Positions 17,460-26,494 of a DNA stretch of 64,000 nucleotides are shown here, piece by piece. Where the stretch lies: assembly GCF_040549525.1 (NCBI RefSeq), contig NZ_JBEPTM010000002.1:1-64000 (forward strand), given 5' to 3'. A model generated the notes under the pieces. That model was given only the letters and a program-made list of their open reading frames with translations. It did not search any database and had not been told where the DNA came from. The position numbers and the translations under genes were made by a program. The stretch comes from Lacisediminihabitans sp040549525. GTDB lineage: Bacteria; Actinomycetota; Actinomycetes; Actinomycetales; Microbacteriaceae. Numbering within the stretch: position 1 is the stretch's first letter; each line of letters opens with the position of its first letter.

Positions 17460-18767
17460 ATGCTCTTCCTGGCAATCCGCGCCGCTTCGTCAGACCTCGT
17501 CCAGGCCGTGACGACAGCGCTTGTAACCATTGTGGTCCTCTTCGCGATCGTCGTGATCGTCGGATTCACCATCCTGCGCCGGCGCCGGCGCCGGGCGGAG
17601 CTCGCGCCAGCCCGGGTGCCCGGCCCTCCCGCGAGCGAGACGGACCTCGCCACCCGCGCGAACATCCTGCTCGTGCGACTGGATGACGCGGTCGTCGAGG
17701 CCGACGACAACCTCGGATTCGCCGTCGCACAGTTCGGCGAGGAGCGTTCCCGCAGCTTCGCCGAGGCCCTCACGTCTGCCCGGCGCGACCTCACCGAATC
17801 ATTCCGGTTGAAGCATCGACTCGATGACTCCCCGCCCGGTACGGCGACGCAGCAGCGTGAATGGAACGCCCGCATCATCCATCTCTGCGAGACCTCGCAC
17901 AAGGCGCTCACCGATGAGGCGGCGGCTTTCGACGCCCTGCGCCGACGGGAGACCGATGCTCCCTCCGAGCTGGCCAAGGTCCGGATGCTCGTGGTCGCCA
18001 CCTCGATGCGGGTGCCCACCGTGGAGAGCACCCTCTCGGTGCTCGGCGGTCGCTACTCCCCCGACGCGATTGCCCCCGTCGCCGGCAATGTCGCCGAGGC
18101 CCGGGAGCTGCTCACGACCGCGGGCCAGGGCGCGGAAGCCGCGAATGCGCGCCTCGCCGACCCGCTGGCGACCGATGTCGCCGATCGCGTGCAGGACGCG
18201 CGGGCCAGCGCAACCACGGCACTGAGGCTGCTGGATGCAGTTGACGCTCTCGGAGCCACTCTCGCCGAGCAGTCCGATCGGCTCGATCACCTCGCGAACC
18301 AGAGCAGGGTCGATCTCGCCGAGGCTCGGGTCGCACGGGATTCCGCTCCGGATCCGAGCTCCGGTGCGGCGATCGGAAGCGCCGTGACAGCACTCGAGTC
18401 CGTGCTCGGGTCACTCGACAGCAGGGACCCCGCCGCATCCCTCGCCCGACTCGAGGGAGCCGTGGCTGGGCTCGACAGCGCGCTCGCACACGCCCGAAAC
18501 CAGAGCCAGCGGCTCGAACACGCCGGTGCGGCCCTCGCCGGAGTGCTGGTGAGTGCTCGGAGCCAGATCGCGGCGACGCAGGACTTCATCGCGAGCCGTC
18601 GAGGAGGCGTCGGAGCGGATGCCCGCTCCCGACTGGCCGAAGCGCAGAGACTTCTCGAGGTGGCCGAGGCGCAGTCCGACCCGGTCGCCGCCCTCGACAG
18701 CGCCCGCAGCTCGGCGACGTACTCGCGCGACGCGGACGCCCTTGCCCGGTTCGACGCGCACCGCTGA
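17460..18767 (+). CDS. membrane-anchored alpha-helical protein (TPM-less relative)
   Basis: 435 residues. One transmembrane segment near the N-terminus (VTTALVTIVVLFAIVVIVGF) is followed by an Arg-rich stop-transfer stretch (ILRRRRRRAE). A long Ala-rich helical, probably coiled-coil, domain runs to the end. The part starting RANILLVRLDDAVVEADDNL resembles the helical region that follows a TPM domain in longer actinobacterial proteins, but no TPM domain is present here. It lies divergent from the large helicase gene with about 110 bp between them. The function is unknown; a structural envelope role is possible. Confidence 0.7.
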   Translation: MLFLAIRAASSDLVQAVTTALVTIVVLFAIVVIVGFTILRRRRRRAELAPARVPGPPASETDLATRANILLVRLDDAVVEADDNLGFAVAQFGEERSRSFAEALTSARRDLTESFRLKHRLDDSPPGTATQQREWNARIIHLCETSHKALTDEAAAFDALRRRETDAPSELAKVRMLVVATSMRVPTVESTLSVLGGRYSPDAIAPVAGNVAEARELLTTAGQGAEAANARLADPLATDVADRVQDARASATTALRLLDAVDALGATLAEQSDRLDHLANQSRVDLAEARVARDSAPDPSSGAAIGSAVTALESVLGSLDSRDPAASLARLEGAVAGLDSALAHARNQSQRLEHAGAALAGVLVSARSQIAATQDFIASRRGGVGADARSRLAEAQRLLEVAEAQSDPVAALDSARSSATYSRDADALARFDAHR

Positions 18768-18778
18768 CGCCCGCCGCC

Positions 18779-18817
18779 GGTCGAGGAGGGCGGGCTGACG
18801 TGCCGGGCTACTCGACC
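18779..18817. repeat. inverted repeat GGTCGAG...CTCGACC between convergent genes
   Basis: A seven-base perfect inverted repeat (GGTCGAG and CTCGACC) spans the gap between two convergent genes and overlaps the stop region of the aminotransferase gene. It may act as a bidirectional terminator and belongs with the other CTCGA-type extragenic repeats in the window. Confidence 0.4.
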
Positions 18818-20055
18818 CGCGGCGCCGACATCCGCTCGACGGCGAGCAGCACACAGGTGCAGAGCGCGTCGATCGCGGCTTCGAGGTCGGACTGCGACGG
18901 GAAGGTCGGCGCGATGCGGATGTTCGTATCGTCGGGGTCGTCGCCGTAGGGGAAGCTCGAGCCCGCTGGCGTCACCGCGACGCCGATCTGGCCGGCGAGC
19001 GCGACCGCCGCGGAGGCGGCGCCGTGCGGAACATCGAGGCTCACGAAGTATCCGCCGGTCGGGGTGGTCCAGGTTGCGACGCCGGTGAGCCGACGCCCGA
19101 GGATCTCGAGCACCGCCGCAAAGCGGGGCTCGACGATCGCGCGGTGGGCGCGCATGAGGCGACGCACGCCGTCGGCGTCCCCGAGCATCCGCACGTGGCG
19201 AAGCTGGTTGATCTTGTCGGGGCCGATCGTCTGCACGGCCGTGTGGTGCTTCTTCCACGCGATGTTGCTCGCTGACGCCCCGAAGAAGGAGACTCCGGCT
19301 CCCGGGAAGGTGATCTTCGACGTCGACGCGAACACGAAGGGGCGATCGGCATTGCCCGCGGCTTCGGCTGCTGCGAGCACGTCGATCACGGCCGGCTCAT
19401 CGTCGGTGAGATGGTGCACCGCATAGGCGTTGTCCCAGAACAGGCGGAAATCGGGGGCGGCGGTCGGCATGCTCACGAGCGCCTCGACCTCCTCCACGCT
19501 GAAGCTCGTGCCGGTGGGGTTCGCGTACATCGGCACCGCCCACATTCCGCGGATGCCCGCATCAGCGGCGACCAGACGACGGATGGTCTCCAGGTCGAGC
19601 GCGCCGTCGATGAACGGCACCGGGATCATGCGAATGCCGAGGGCCTCGCAGATCGCGAAGTGGCGGTCATAGCCGGGAACCGGGCAGAGGAAGCTGAGCC
19701 CCTGCACGTCGCGCCACGGTCCGGCGCCGCCGGACACCCCGTGAAGGAGCGCGGTGACGATCGTGTCGTGCATGACCGCGAGGCTCGCGTTGCCCGACGC
19801 GAGCAGCTGGGCGACGGGGATGGCGAGCAGCTCGGAGAAGATCTCACGCAGTTCGATGAGTCCGTCGGGTCCGCCGTAGTTGCGCAGGTCGACACCGGCA
19901 GCGTCACGGTAATCGCCCTCGCCCGGCAGCGAGAGAAGGGCGTTCGACAGGTCGAGCTGGGCGGGTGACGGCTTGCCCCGGGTGAGGTCGAGCGAGAGCT
20001 TCTTCGCGCGGAGTTCGGCGTACTGGGATTCGAGGACTGTGGTGGTTTCGCTCAC
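18808..20055 (-). CDS. PLP-dependent aminotransferase (MocR-type class I)
   Basis: 415 residues, the length of a class I/II aminotransferase without an N-terminal DNA-binding domain. The N-terminus (LSLDLTRGKPSPAQLDLSNA) and the GPDGLIELREIFSEL block match the Aminotran_MocR family. Active-site features are the NPTGTSFSVEEVE segment, FWDNAYAVHHL and a lysine in FASTSKITFPGAGVSFFG. Members of this group act as aspartate or alanine aminotransferases in actinobacteria; the exact amino acid is not deducible. It is divergent from the MFS gene, with both promoters in about 60 bp. Confidence 0.92.
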   Translation of the reverse strand: MSETTTVLESQYAELRAKKLSLDLTRGKPSPAQLDLSNALLSLPGEGDYRDAAGVDLRNYGGPDGLIELREIFSELLAIPVAQLLASGNASLAVMHDTIVTALLHGVSGGAGPWRDVQGLSFLCPVPGYDRHFAICEALGIRMIPVPFIDGALDLETIRRLVAADAGIRGMWAVPMYANPTGTSFSVEEVEALVSMPTAAPDFRLFWDNAYAVHHLTDDEPAVIDVLAAAEAAGNADRPFVFASTSKITFPGAGVSFFGASASNIAWKKHHTAVQTIGPDKINQLRHVRMLGDADGVRRLMRAHRAIVEPRFAAVLEILGRRLTGVATWTTPTGGYFVSLDVPHGAASAAVALAGQIGVAVTPAGSSFPYGDDPDDTNIRIAPTFPSQSDLEAAIDALCTCVLLAVERMSAPRVE

Positions 20056-20115
20056 CCCTCAAAACTACTGGATGAGGCACCGCGGATCGGTGCCGGCGTG
20101 CACCATCATGGGGGG

Positions 20116-21279
20116 ATGCTCGAACCCCGGCGGAAAGCGCGAATCGCCGTCTCCGCCCTCTTCCTGCTGAACGGCGCGGCCTTCGCGAACATCGTGCCGC
20201 GGTTTCCCGACATCAAGGCCGCCCTCGACCTCTCCAACGGGCAATTCGGTATCGCGGTGGCCGCCTATCCACTCGGCGCCCTGGTCGCCGGCACTCTCGG
20301 TGGTGCGGTGATTCGGCGGTGGACCTCTGCGCGGATCGGACCGCTCGCGGTGCTGCTGCTCTCGCTCAACCTCGTGCTGATCGGGGCCGCGCCGGTCTGG
20401 TGGCTGTTCGCCGCCGGCCTCTTCATCGCCGGCACTCTCGATTCGATCGCGGACATTGCGAACAACGCCCACGGATTGCGGGTGGAGCGCCAGTACGGCA
20501 CCTCCATCCTCAACTCGATGCACGCCCTCTGGAGCGTCGGAGCCGTGATCGGCGGTGTGATGGGAGCGCTCGCGGCCGGCGCGCGCATCCCTCTGGTCTG
20601 GCACTTCGCCTCTGCGGCCGTTGTCTTCATCGTGCTCGCCCTCCTGGCCGGCCGGTGGATGCTCGCGGGCTCGGACCTCGCGGAGGCGACGATCTCCGCT
20701 GTGCCGCAGGCGCGACGGGCTCGCCTCGGCCTCGCACGGCTTCTGGTTGCCCTCGGCCTCGTCGCGGCGGCCGCGAACATGCTGGAGGATGTCACGTCCA
20801 CCTGGAGCGCGGTCTACCTGCGTGACTCGCTCGGTACCGGTGCCGTGGTCGCCGGCTTCGGATTCATCGCCCTCCAGGGCGCGCAGACCGTCGGTCGATT
20901 CGCCGGCGACTTCCTGGTGACGCGGTTCGGCGACCGGGCCGTGGCGCGAGTCGGTGCCTCCCTCGGCCTCGTCGGGATGTCCGTCGCGCTCATCTTTCCC
21001 ACGGCCGTCACCACGATCGTGGCCTTCGGCCTGGTGGGGGCCGGCATCGGCACACTGATTCCCGGGGCGATCCGTACCGCAGAGGCGCTGCCCGGCCTTG
21101 CGCCGGGCACGGGGCTCACCTGGGTGACCACGACGATCAGGATCGGGCTCTTCCTGTCGCCGCCGCTGGTCGGATTCGTCGCCGATGTCGCCTCCCTGAG
21201 GGTCGCACTCATCATCATGCCGGTGCTCGCCCTGGTGATTCTCGTGCTCAGTCGCGCTCTCGGTCGCCGCACCGCCTGA
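20116..21279 (+). CDS. MFS transporter (YbjJ-like)
   Basis: 387 residues from the ATG at 20116, which directly follows a GGGGGG tract; an earlier ATG at 20098 is in frame but less likely. Twelve hydrophobic segments are readable, beginning ARIAVSALFLLNGAAFANIV, with a FPDIKAALDLSNGQFG loop typical of YbjJ-like drug or sugar exporters. The signature loop between TM2 and TM3 reads GGAVIRRWTSARIG. The substrate is not known. A short CCCCGA-C-TCGGGG hairpin after the stop (21290-21302) may attenuate transcription before the NlpC/P60 gene. Confidence 0.9.
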   Translation: MLEPRRKARIAVSALFLLNGAAFANIVPRFPDIKAALDLSNGQFGIAVAAYPLGALVAGTLGGAVIRRWTSARIGPLAVLLLSLNLVLIGAAPVWWLFAAGLFIAGTLDSIADIANNAHGLRVERQYGTSILNSMHALWSVGAVIGGVMGALAAGARIPLVWHFASAAVVFIVLALLAGRWMLAGSDLAEATISAVPQARRARLGLARLLVALGLVAAAANMLEDVTSTWSAVYLRDSLGTGAVVAGFGFIALQGAQTVGRFAGDFLVTRFGDRAVARVGASLGLVGMSVALIFPTAVTTIVAFGLVGAGIGTLIPGAIRTAEALPGLAPGTGLTWVTTTIRIGLFLSPPLVGFVADVASLRVALIIMPVLALVILVLSRALGRRTA

Positions 21280-21366
21280 GCGTGTTGACCCCGACTCGGG
21301 GGCCATGGGCTATCGTGGCCGTAGGTCACAACCCGATAACGCTAGCGATTTGGATCTCCCCCACCC

Positions 21367-22134
21367 TTGGCTTCACATCTCGGCAGACATTCCCTCCGGG
21401 CGCCCTCTCGTCGATCGACCCTGTCGCTGAGGCGTGCTGCCGGCACCGCCGGCGCCATGGTCATGGCGATGGGGATGGCCGCGACCATGGCCATTCCGGC
21501 GGTCTCAGCAGCGGCGACCGCCGCACCCTCTGCAGCGTCGTCGTCGAATGCTGTCGCAGACTTCATCCAGCAGTCCCAGCAGTCGAAGGCACAGCAGTCG
21601 AAGGCACAGCAGTCGAGGGCACAGCAGTTGCGCGTGAGCGCCGCGGTCGCCGAGACCCCGGTGACCCGCGACACGAGCACGGTGTTCTACGCCGCGGCGG
21701 TTCAGACCGCCGCCGGTGTCTATGCCGGTGGCGCGAAGCCTGCCACTCCGCTGTCGGTCGGGGCGAGCATGCACATCAACCCGCCGGACCTCGGAGGAGG
21801 CGGTGAGGCAGTCGTGCAGTACGCGCTTCAATTCGTCGGAATGGTGCCCTATATCGCCGGCGGCAATTCGCCGAGCACCGGGTTCAGTTGCGACACCTTC
21901 GTGCGCTACGTCTACGACAAGTTCGGCGTCTCCCTCCCGGGGGATGCCGTGGTCGAGGCCAGCAAGGGCACGGCCATCCCCGAGTCGGAAGCCGTGATGG
22001 GCGATCTCGTCTACTACTCGCACCAGCACATCGGCTTCTACGACGGTCACGGTGGCATCATCGATGCGCCGAAGCCCGGCACCGATGTCTCGCACCGCCC
22101 GATCTGGGGCCACCCGATCTTCATCCGGCTGTAG
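21367..22134 (+). CDS. secreted NlpC/P60 peptidoglycan endopeptidase
   Basis: 255 residues from a TTG start. A signal peptide is evident: basic RRSTLSLRR, then a hydrophobic run (AGAMVMAMGMAATMAIPAVS) with an Ala-rich cleavage region near residue 50. A Gln/Ser/Lys linker made of tandem repeats follows. The C-terminal NlpC/P60 domain has the catalytic cysteine in GFSCDTFVRYVYDKFGVSLPG, which begins near residue 174, and a histidine in YYSHQHIGFYDGHG. Such enzymes cut D-iGlu-diaminoacyl bonds in cell-wall peptides, acting outside the membrane. No SH3 or LysM domain is present. A riboswitch upstream was looked for and not found. Confidence 0.88.
   Translation: MASHLGRHSLRAPSRRSTLSLRRAAGTAGAMVMAMGMAATMAIPAVSAAATAAPSAASSSNAVADFIQQSQQSKAQQSKAQQSRAQQLRVSAAVAETPVTRDTSTVFYAAAVQTAAGVYAGGAKPATPLSVGASMHINPPDLGGGGEAVVQYALQFVGMVPYIAGGNSPSTGFSCDTFVRYVYDKFGVSLPGDAVVEASKGTAIPESEAVMGDLVYYSHQHIGFYDGHGGIIDAPKPGTDVSHRPIWGHPIFIRL
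21577..21621 (+). repeat. three 15-bp tandem repeats in the NlpC/P60 linker
   Basis: The unit CAGCAGTCGAAGGCA occurs three times in a row, the last with one A to G change, encoding repeated QQSKA. It lies between the signal peptide and the catalytic domain. Because units are in frame, copy-number change would only alter linker length. Confidence 0.85.
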
Positions 22135-22212
22135 GTGCGGCCACCGCGCCCTGCCCGACCCGGCGATGATTCTCGCCGAGGGACGCGCAGCCGGCCAGCC
22201 GCTGCGGGACGG

Positions 22213-23019
22213 TCAGACCGCGACGGGCGCCTTGATGGCGGGATGGTGCTGGTAGTCGAGGACCTCGAAATCGTCGAACCCGTAGTCGTCGATGCTGTCC
22301 CGCGCTGCGAGGCGCAGGGTCGGCGCGGGGAACGGGTCCCGCGTGAGCTGTTCCGTCACCTGATCGACGTGGTTGTCGTAGATGTGGCAGTCCCCGCCGG
22401 TCCAGATGAACTCGCCGACGCCGAGACCGGCCTGCGCGGCGATCAGGTGGGTGAGCAGCGCATAGCTCGCGATGTTGAACGGCACCCCGAGGAAGAGGTC
22501 GGCACTGCGCTGGTACAACTGGCAGCTCAGCTTGCCGTCGGCGACGTAGAACTGGAACAGCAGGTGACAGGGGGCGAGCGCCATGCTCGGGATGTCCGCC
22601 ACGTTCCACGCGGACACGATCAGCCGCCGAGAGTCGGGGTTCGTCTTGATCGCCTGGATCACCTCGGCGATCTGGTCGATCGTGCCGCCGTCTCGAGTGG
22701 GCCAGGATCGCCACTGCACCCCGTAGACGGGACCGAGGTCGCCGTCGGCATCCGCCCATTCGTCCCAGATGGTCACCCGGTTGTCCTGCAGCCAGCGGGC
22801 ATTGCCGTCTCCTCGCAGAAACCAGAGCAGTTCGTAGGCGATGGATCGGAAGTGCACCCGCTTGGTCGTGATGAGCGGGAAGCCCTCCGCCAGGTCGAAG
22901 CGCAACTGCCGACCGAACACGCTGCGCGTGCCGGTACCGGTGCGATCGGACTTCTGCGCGCCGTTCGCGAGGGTGTCGCGCAAGAGGTCTTCGTAAGGGG
23001 TGGGGATTGCCGTAGTCAT
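22213..23019 (-). CDS. thyA: thymidylate synthase
   Basis: 268 residues from the ATG at 23019 (MTTAIPTPYEDLLRDTLANG). The open frame continues upstream, but that sequence is antisense to the next gene and not conserved. ThyA methylates dUMP to dTMP with methylene-THF. Motifs are RTGTGTRSVFGRQLRFDL, the catalytic cysteine in MALAPCHLLFQFYV, and QRSADLFLGVPFNIASY with GGDCHIYDNH. It is complete and colinear with the family. It is transcribed away from the flavin-binding gene at 23125. Confidence 0.96.
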   Translation of the reverse strand: MTTAIPTPYEDLLRDTLANGAQKSDRTGTGTRSVFGRQLRFDLAEGFPLITTKRVHFRSIAYELLWFLRGDGNARWLQDNRVTIWDEWADADGDLGPVYGVQWRSWPTRDGGTIDQIAEVIQAIKTNPDSRRLIVSAWNVADIPSMALAPCHLLFQFYVADGKLSCQLYQRSADLFLGVPFNIASYALLTHLIAAQAGLGVGEFIWTGGDCHIYDNHVDQVTEQLTRDPFPAPTLRLAARDSIDDYGFDDFEVLDYQHHPAIKAPVAV

Positions 23020-23124
23020 CACGTTCGAGCGTAGAGCCTGTCGAGCACATTCGGGACTTTCGACCCGAGGACCGGCTGCCGGCACTGGTGGACTGGATGC
23101 CTTCCCTGACCGTGAGGAGCCCCC

Positions 23125-23544
23125 ATGCCAGATTCCCCCGAATCCCCCGTCGACGTGCTCGGCGACGAAGCCAGCTGGCATCTGTTGGCCTCCGCCGATC
23201 TCGGCCGGCTCGCGGTCTCGACCGAGGGCGGTGTCGACATCTTTCCCATCAACTACGTGGTGGCGGATCGGGTGATCTTCTTCCGCAGCGCTCCCGGCTC
23301 CAAGCTCATGGACCTCACGACCCATCCGATCGTCGCCCTGGAGACGGATGGCACGCACCGCCGGCGACGCTGGAGTGTGGTCGTCAAGGGCACAGCCGTG
23401 CGCCTCGGCTCCGACGAGGAGATCGAGGCATCGGGCGTTCTCCGCCTTCACTCGCTCATGCCGACGGAGAAGTGGAACTACGTGCGCATCACCGCGTCGT
23501 CGATCACCGGGCGGCAGTTCACGAGTTCGCACCGCGCCGGGTAG
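23125..23544 (+). CDS. pyridoxamine 5'-phosphate oxidase-like flavin protein
   Basis: 139 residues, ATG preceded by GAGGAG. The split-barrel flavin-binding fold is suggested by LGRLAVSTEGGVDIFPINYV and a second strand set (IFFRSAPGSKLMDL, VALETDG). The C-terminal WNYVRITASSITGRQF closes the barrel. Relatives are F420- or FMN-binding oxidoreductases, including nitroimidazole-resistance-like proteins. The cofactor cannot be decided from sequence alone. Its 3' end overlaps the end of copA by 26 bp, with the two genes convergent. Confidence 0.85.
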   Translation: MPDSPESPVDVLGDEASWHLLASADLGRLAVSTEGGVDIFPINYVVADRVIFFRSAPGSKLMDLTTHPIVALETDGTHRRRRWSVVVKGTAVRLGSDEEIEASGVLRLHSLMPTEKWNYVRITASSITGRQFTSSHRAG

Positions 23545-25786
23545 TCGCGGCCCTGTCCGCGGGCGCGAAACTGCGCAGCCTCAGGCTGTTCGTCACGACG
23601 AAGACCGAGGAGAACGCCATCGCCGCTCCGGCGAGCAGTGGGTTGAGCAGGCCGAGCATCGCGATCGGCAGCGCAGCGACGTTATAGGCGAAGGCCCAGA
23701 ACAGGTTGCCCTTGATCGTGCCGAGAGTGCGGCGTGCGAGTCGCACCGCGTCGGCCACGACGAGAAGGTCACCACTGACAATCGTGATGTCGCTGGCGGC
23801 GATGGCCGCATCCGTTCCGCCGCCCATGGCTATTCCGAGGTCTGCCGCCGCGAGCGCCGCGGAGTCGTTGACCCCATCGCCGACCATCGCCACCACCCGA
23901 CCGTCTGCCTGAAGGGCGTGGATCAGGTCGAGCTTGCCCTGGGGGGTCACTCCGGCATGCACCTCGTCGATGCCCACCTCTGCGGCGACGGTACGAGCGG
24001 ATCCGGCATTGTCCCCGGTGAGGAGCACCGGGCGAAGACCCAGCGCGCGGAACCGCGCTATGGCTTCCGCGCTCGTCGGCTTCACGGCATCCCGCACGGT
24101 GATGATGCCGCGCAGCTCGCCATCCCAGGCCACGGCGATCACGGTGGCGGCGGCGTCCTCGCCCGAGTGCACGGCGGCGGATGCGGCGCTCGACAGCGCG
24201 ATGGACCAGGAGTCGGCGAGCCACGAGGCCCGTCCGGCGAGAATGAGTCGGCCATCCACGACCGCCTGCACACCCTGCCCGGCCTGCGCGCTGAACGATG
24301 CCGGTTCGCCGGGAGGGATGCCCTCGGCTGTAGCCAGCGCGACGATCGCCCGCGCAACCGGATGCTCTGACCCGCTCTCGACGGAGGAAGCGGCGCCGAG
24401 CAGTTCGGCCCGGGACGTGGCACCGAGGGGCTCCACCGAGACGACCGCCATGGTGCCGGTGGTGATCGTGCCGGTCTTATCGAGCACGATGGTGTCGACG
24501 GTGCGGGTCTGCTCGAGCACCTGCGGTCCGCGGATGAGGATGCCGAGTTGAGACCCACGGCCGGTACCGACGAGCAGGGCAGTGGGGGTCGCGAGTCCGA
24601 GCGCACACGGGCAGGCGATGATCAGCGTCGCCACCGCGGCAGTGAAGGCCGCCTCGAGCGAGCCGCCGAAGAGCAGCCACCCCACGAAGGTGATGAGGGC
24701 GAGCCCGAACACCACCGGCACGAAGATCGCGGAGACCCGGTCGGCGAGCCGCTGCGCCTTGGCTTTGCCGCTCTGCGCATCTTCGACCAGGCGGCCGATG
24801 CGGGCGAGCTCGGTGTCGGCGCCCACCCGGGTCACCTCCACCACGAGTCGTCCACCGACGTTGACCGTCGCTCCGACGACCCGATCGCCCGCCGAGACCT
24901 CGACGGGCACAGATTCTCCGGTGATCATGCTGCGATCGACGGCGGATGCCCCCTCGGTCACGAGACCGTCGGCGGCGATCTTCTCCCCCGGGCGCACGAC
25001 GAAGCTGTCGCCGGGCACCAGGGTCGAGACGGCGACGCGGGTCTCCACTCCCCCGCGGAGGAGCGTGGCATCCTTCGCCCCGAGGCGCAGCAGCGCCTTG
25101 AGTGCCGCTCCGGATTCCCGCTTCGCCCGTGCCTCGATGTACCGGCCGCCGAGGATGAAGACGGTCACCGCGGAGGCGACCTCGAGGTAGATCTCGCTGG
25201 CGCCCGAGCGCGTATTCACCAGCTGGAAGGTCATGTGCATGCCGGGTTCGCCGGCGCTGCCGAAGAACAGCGCGTAGAGCGACCACGCGAAGGCGGCGAT
25301 GACCCCGACGCTCACCAGGGAGTCCATCGAAGCCGATCCGTGCCGCGCGTTGAGAACGGCGACGCGGTGGAACGGCCAGGCGCCCCAGACCACGATCGGT
25401 GCCGAAAGGGTGAGGGCGAGCCACTGCCAGTTGGTGAACTGCAGGGCCGGGATCATGGAGAGCAATACGACCGGAATGGCGAGGCTCGCGGAGATGATGA
25501 GGCGTCGACGCAGCTCTGCGGCGTCGCGATCGACCGGCGGTGCGGCCTGCTCCTCGGCCACGACCGACACCGGGAGGGTGGCGGTGTAGCCGGCCGCTTC
25601 GACCGCGGCGATGAGAGTGGCGGCATCCGCCCCTCCCGTCTCCACGTGGGCTTTCTCGGTGGCGTAGTTGACGGTGGCCGACACGCCCTCGATGCGGTTG
25701 AGCTTTCGCTCGATGCGAGTGGCGCAGGAGGCGCAGGTCATGCCCCCGATGTCGAAGTTCAGGTCCTGCAGCTCGGTGCCGGCCAT
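23519..25786 (-). CDS. copA: copper-translocating P1B-type ATPase
   Basis: 755 residues. An N-terminal heavy-metal-associated domain carries GMTCASC. Eight membrane segments surround an actuator domain with TGES. The membrane metal site is CPC in IIACPCALGLATPTALL, the phosphorylation site DKTGTIT, the SEHPVARAI HP motif follows, and the hinge is GDGVNDSAAL. The CPC motif with the downstream YN (FAYNVAALPIAM) and MxxSS (AMAFSSVFVV region) indicates Cu(I) efflux. It is the last gene of a csoR-copZ-copA run, three bases after copZ, so it should be induced by copper through CsoR. Confidence 0.95.
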   Translation of the reverse strand: MAGTELQDLNFDIGGMTCASCATRIERKLNRIEGVSATVNYATEKAHVETGGADAATLIAAVEAAGYTATLPVSVVAEEQAAPPVDRDAAELRRRLIISASLAIPVVLLSMIPALQFTNWQWLALTLSAPIVVWGAWPFHRVAVLNARHGSASMDSLVSVGVIAAFAWSLYALFFGSAGEPGMHMTFQLVNTRSGASEIYLEVASAVTVFILGGRYIEARAKRESGAALKALLRLGAKDATLLRGGVETRVAVSTLVPGDSFVVRPGEKIAADGLVTEGASAVDRSMITGESVPVEVSAGDRVVGATVNVGGRLVVEVTRVGADTELARIGRLVEDAQSGKAKAQRLADRVSAIFVPVVFGLALITFVGWLLFGGSLEAAFTAAVATLIIACPCALGLATPTALLVGTGRGSQLGILIRGPQVLEQTRTVDTIVLDKTGTITTGTMAVVSVEPLGATSRAELLGAASSVESGSEHPVARAIVALATAEGIPPGEPASFSAQAGQGVQAVVDGRLILAGRASWLADSWSIALSSAASAAVHSGEDAAATVIAVAWDGELRGIITVRDAVKPTSAEAIARFRALGLRPVLLTGDNAGSARTVAAEVGIDEVHAGVTPQGKLDLIHALQADGRVVAMVGDGVNDSAALAAADLGIAMGGGTDAAIAASDITIVSGDLLVVADAVRLARRTLGTIKGNLFWAFAYNVAALPIAMLGLLNPLLAGAAMAFSSVFVVTNSLRLRSFAPADRAATTRRGANS

Positions 25787-25788
25787 GA

Positions 25789-26022
25789 CTACGCCGAGAC
25801 CAGCAGGTATCCTGCTTCGGTGATGGCGGCCCGGATGCCCTCGAGCGGCACCGGGGCCGAACTCACGACGGTGACATCCGAGGCTCCACCCACCCTGAGG
25901 TCGACCGTCACGCTCTCGACGCCGGAGAGTTCGGAGACCTCCTCCGTGACACTGGCGACACAGTGGTTGCAGGTCATCCCCTCGACCAGGTAGTGCTGTT
26001 CGATATTCGTGTGTTCTGGCAT
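25789..26022 (-). CDS. copZ: copper chaperone, heavy-metal-associated domain
   Basis: 77 residues, a single HMA domain. The metal-binding loop is GMTCNHC (residues about 15-21), and the fold is the usual beta-alpha-beta-beta-alpha-beta (VESVTVDLRVGGASDVTVVS). Such proteins deliver Cu(I) to CopA. The gene lies between csoR and copA on the same strand with very short gaps, supporting cotranscription and a shared task. Confidence 0.93.
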   Translation of the reverse strand: MPEHTNIEQHYLVEGMTCNHCVASVTEEVSELSGVESVTVDLRVGGASDVTVVSSAPVPLEGIRAAITEAGYLLVSA

Positions 26023-26061
26023 GGTGAAATCCTCAGTTTCCGCTCGGTGGTCTCTGGTCGT

Positions 26062-26343
26062 TCAGGAGCGCACGAGTCGCGCGATGGCGGCCGAGGCTTC
26101 CTTGATCTTCTCGTCGGCGACAGGCCCGCCCTCCCGAGCGGCCTCGGCGACACAGTGTGCGAGGTGGTCATCGAGCAGGGCGAGCGCCACGGTCTCCAGT
26201 GCCTTGGTCGCGGCCGAGACCTGGGTGAGGATATCGATGCAGTAGGTGTCGTCCTCGACCATGCGCTGGATGCCGCGCACCTGCCCCTCGGCACGTCGCA
26301 GCCGCTTGACGAGATCGTCCTTGTTCTGGCTGTACCCGACCAT
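26062..26343 (-). CDS. csoR: CsoR-family copper-sensing repressor
   Basis: 93 residues from the ATG at 26343. The all-helical DUF156 fold is evident (DDLVKRLRRAEGQVRGIQRM), with the Cu(I) ligand triad at C35 (TYCIDIL), H60 and C64 (DDHLAHC). The spacing matches the Cys-His-Cys site known for mycobacterial CsoR. In the copper-free state it should repress its own operon. A palindrome fitting a CsoR site lies 16 bp upstream. An open frame extends further upstream, but that part runs over the operator and is not used. Confidence 0.93.
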   Translation of the reverse strand: MVGYSQNKDDLVKRLRRAEGQVRGIQRMVEDDTYCIDILTQVSAATKALETVALALLDDHLAHCVAEAAREGGPVADEKIKEASAAIARLVRS

Positions 26344-26358
26344 GATGCGACCCTTCTC

Positions 26359-26377
26359 TATACCCCTATGGGGTATA
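26359..26377. promoter_or_regulatory. CsoR operator
   Basis: The 19-base near-perfect palindrome TATACCCCTATGGGGTATA lies directly upstream of csoR. It has the C-tract/G-tract arms flanked by A/T that characterise CsoR-type sites. Its closeness to the csoR start fits autoregulation of csoR-copZ-copA. Binding is inferred. Confidence 0.85.
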
Positions 26378-26494
26378 AATGTACGCCTCGGTCCGCCCGA
26401 AGTCAAACGCTTGGCGGTCGCCCGACGGCGAGCGAGGGCAGCGTCGCGAGCGACACCCGGTCCGCTCGCGAACGGCCCGCAGTAGGCTCCGATC

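Noticed and set aside
21280..21366. possible c-di-AMP (ydaO) riboswitch before the NlpC/P60 gene
   Set aside because: The leader is under 90 bases and lacks the conserved blocks I know; only a short CCCCGA hairpin is present.
22213..23532. 439-codon version of ThyA starting at 23532
   Set aside because: The extra N-terminal part is antisense to the flavin-binding protein gene, and the family start is at 23019.
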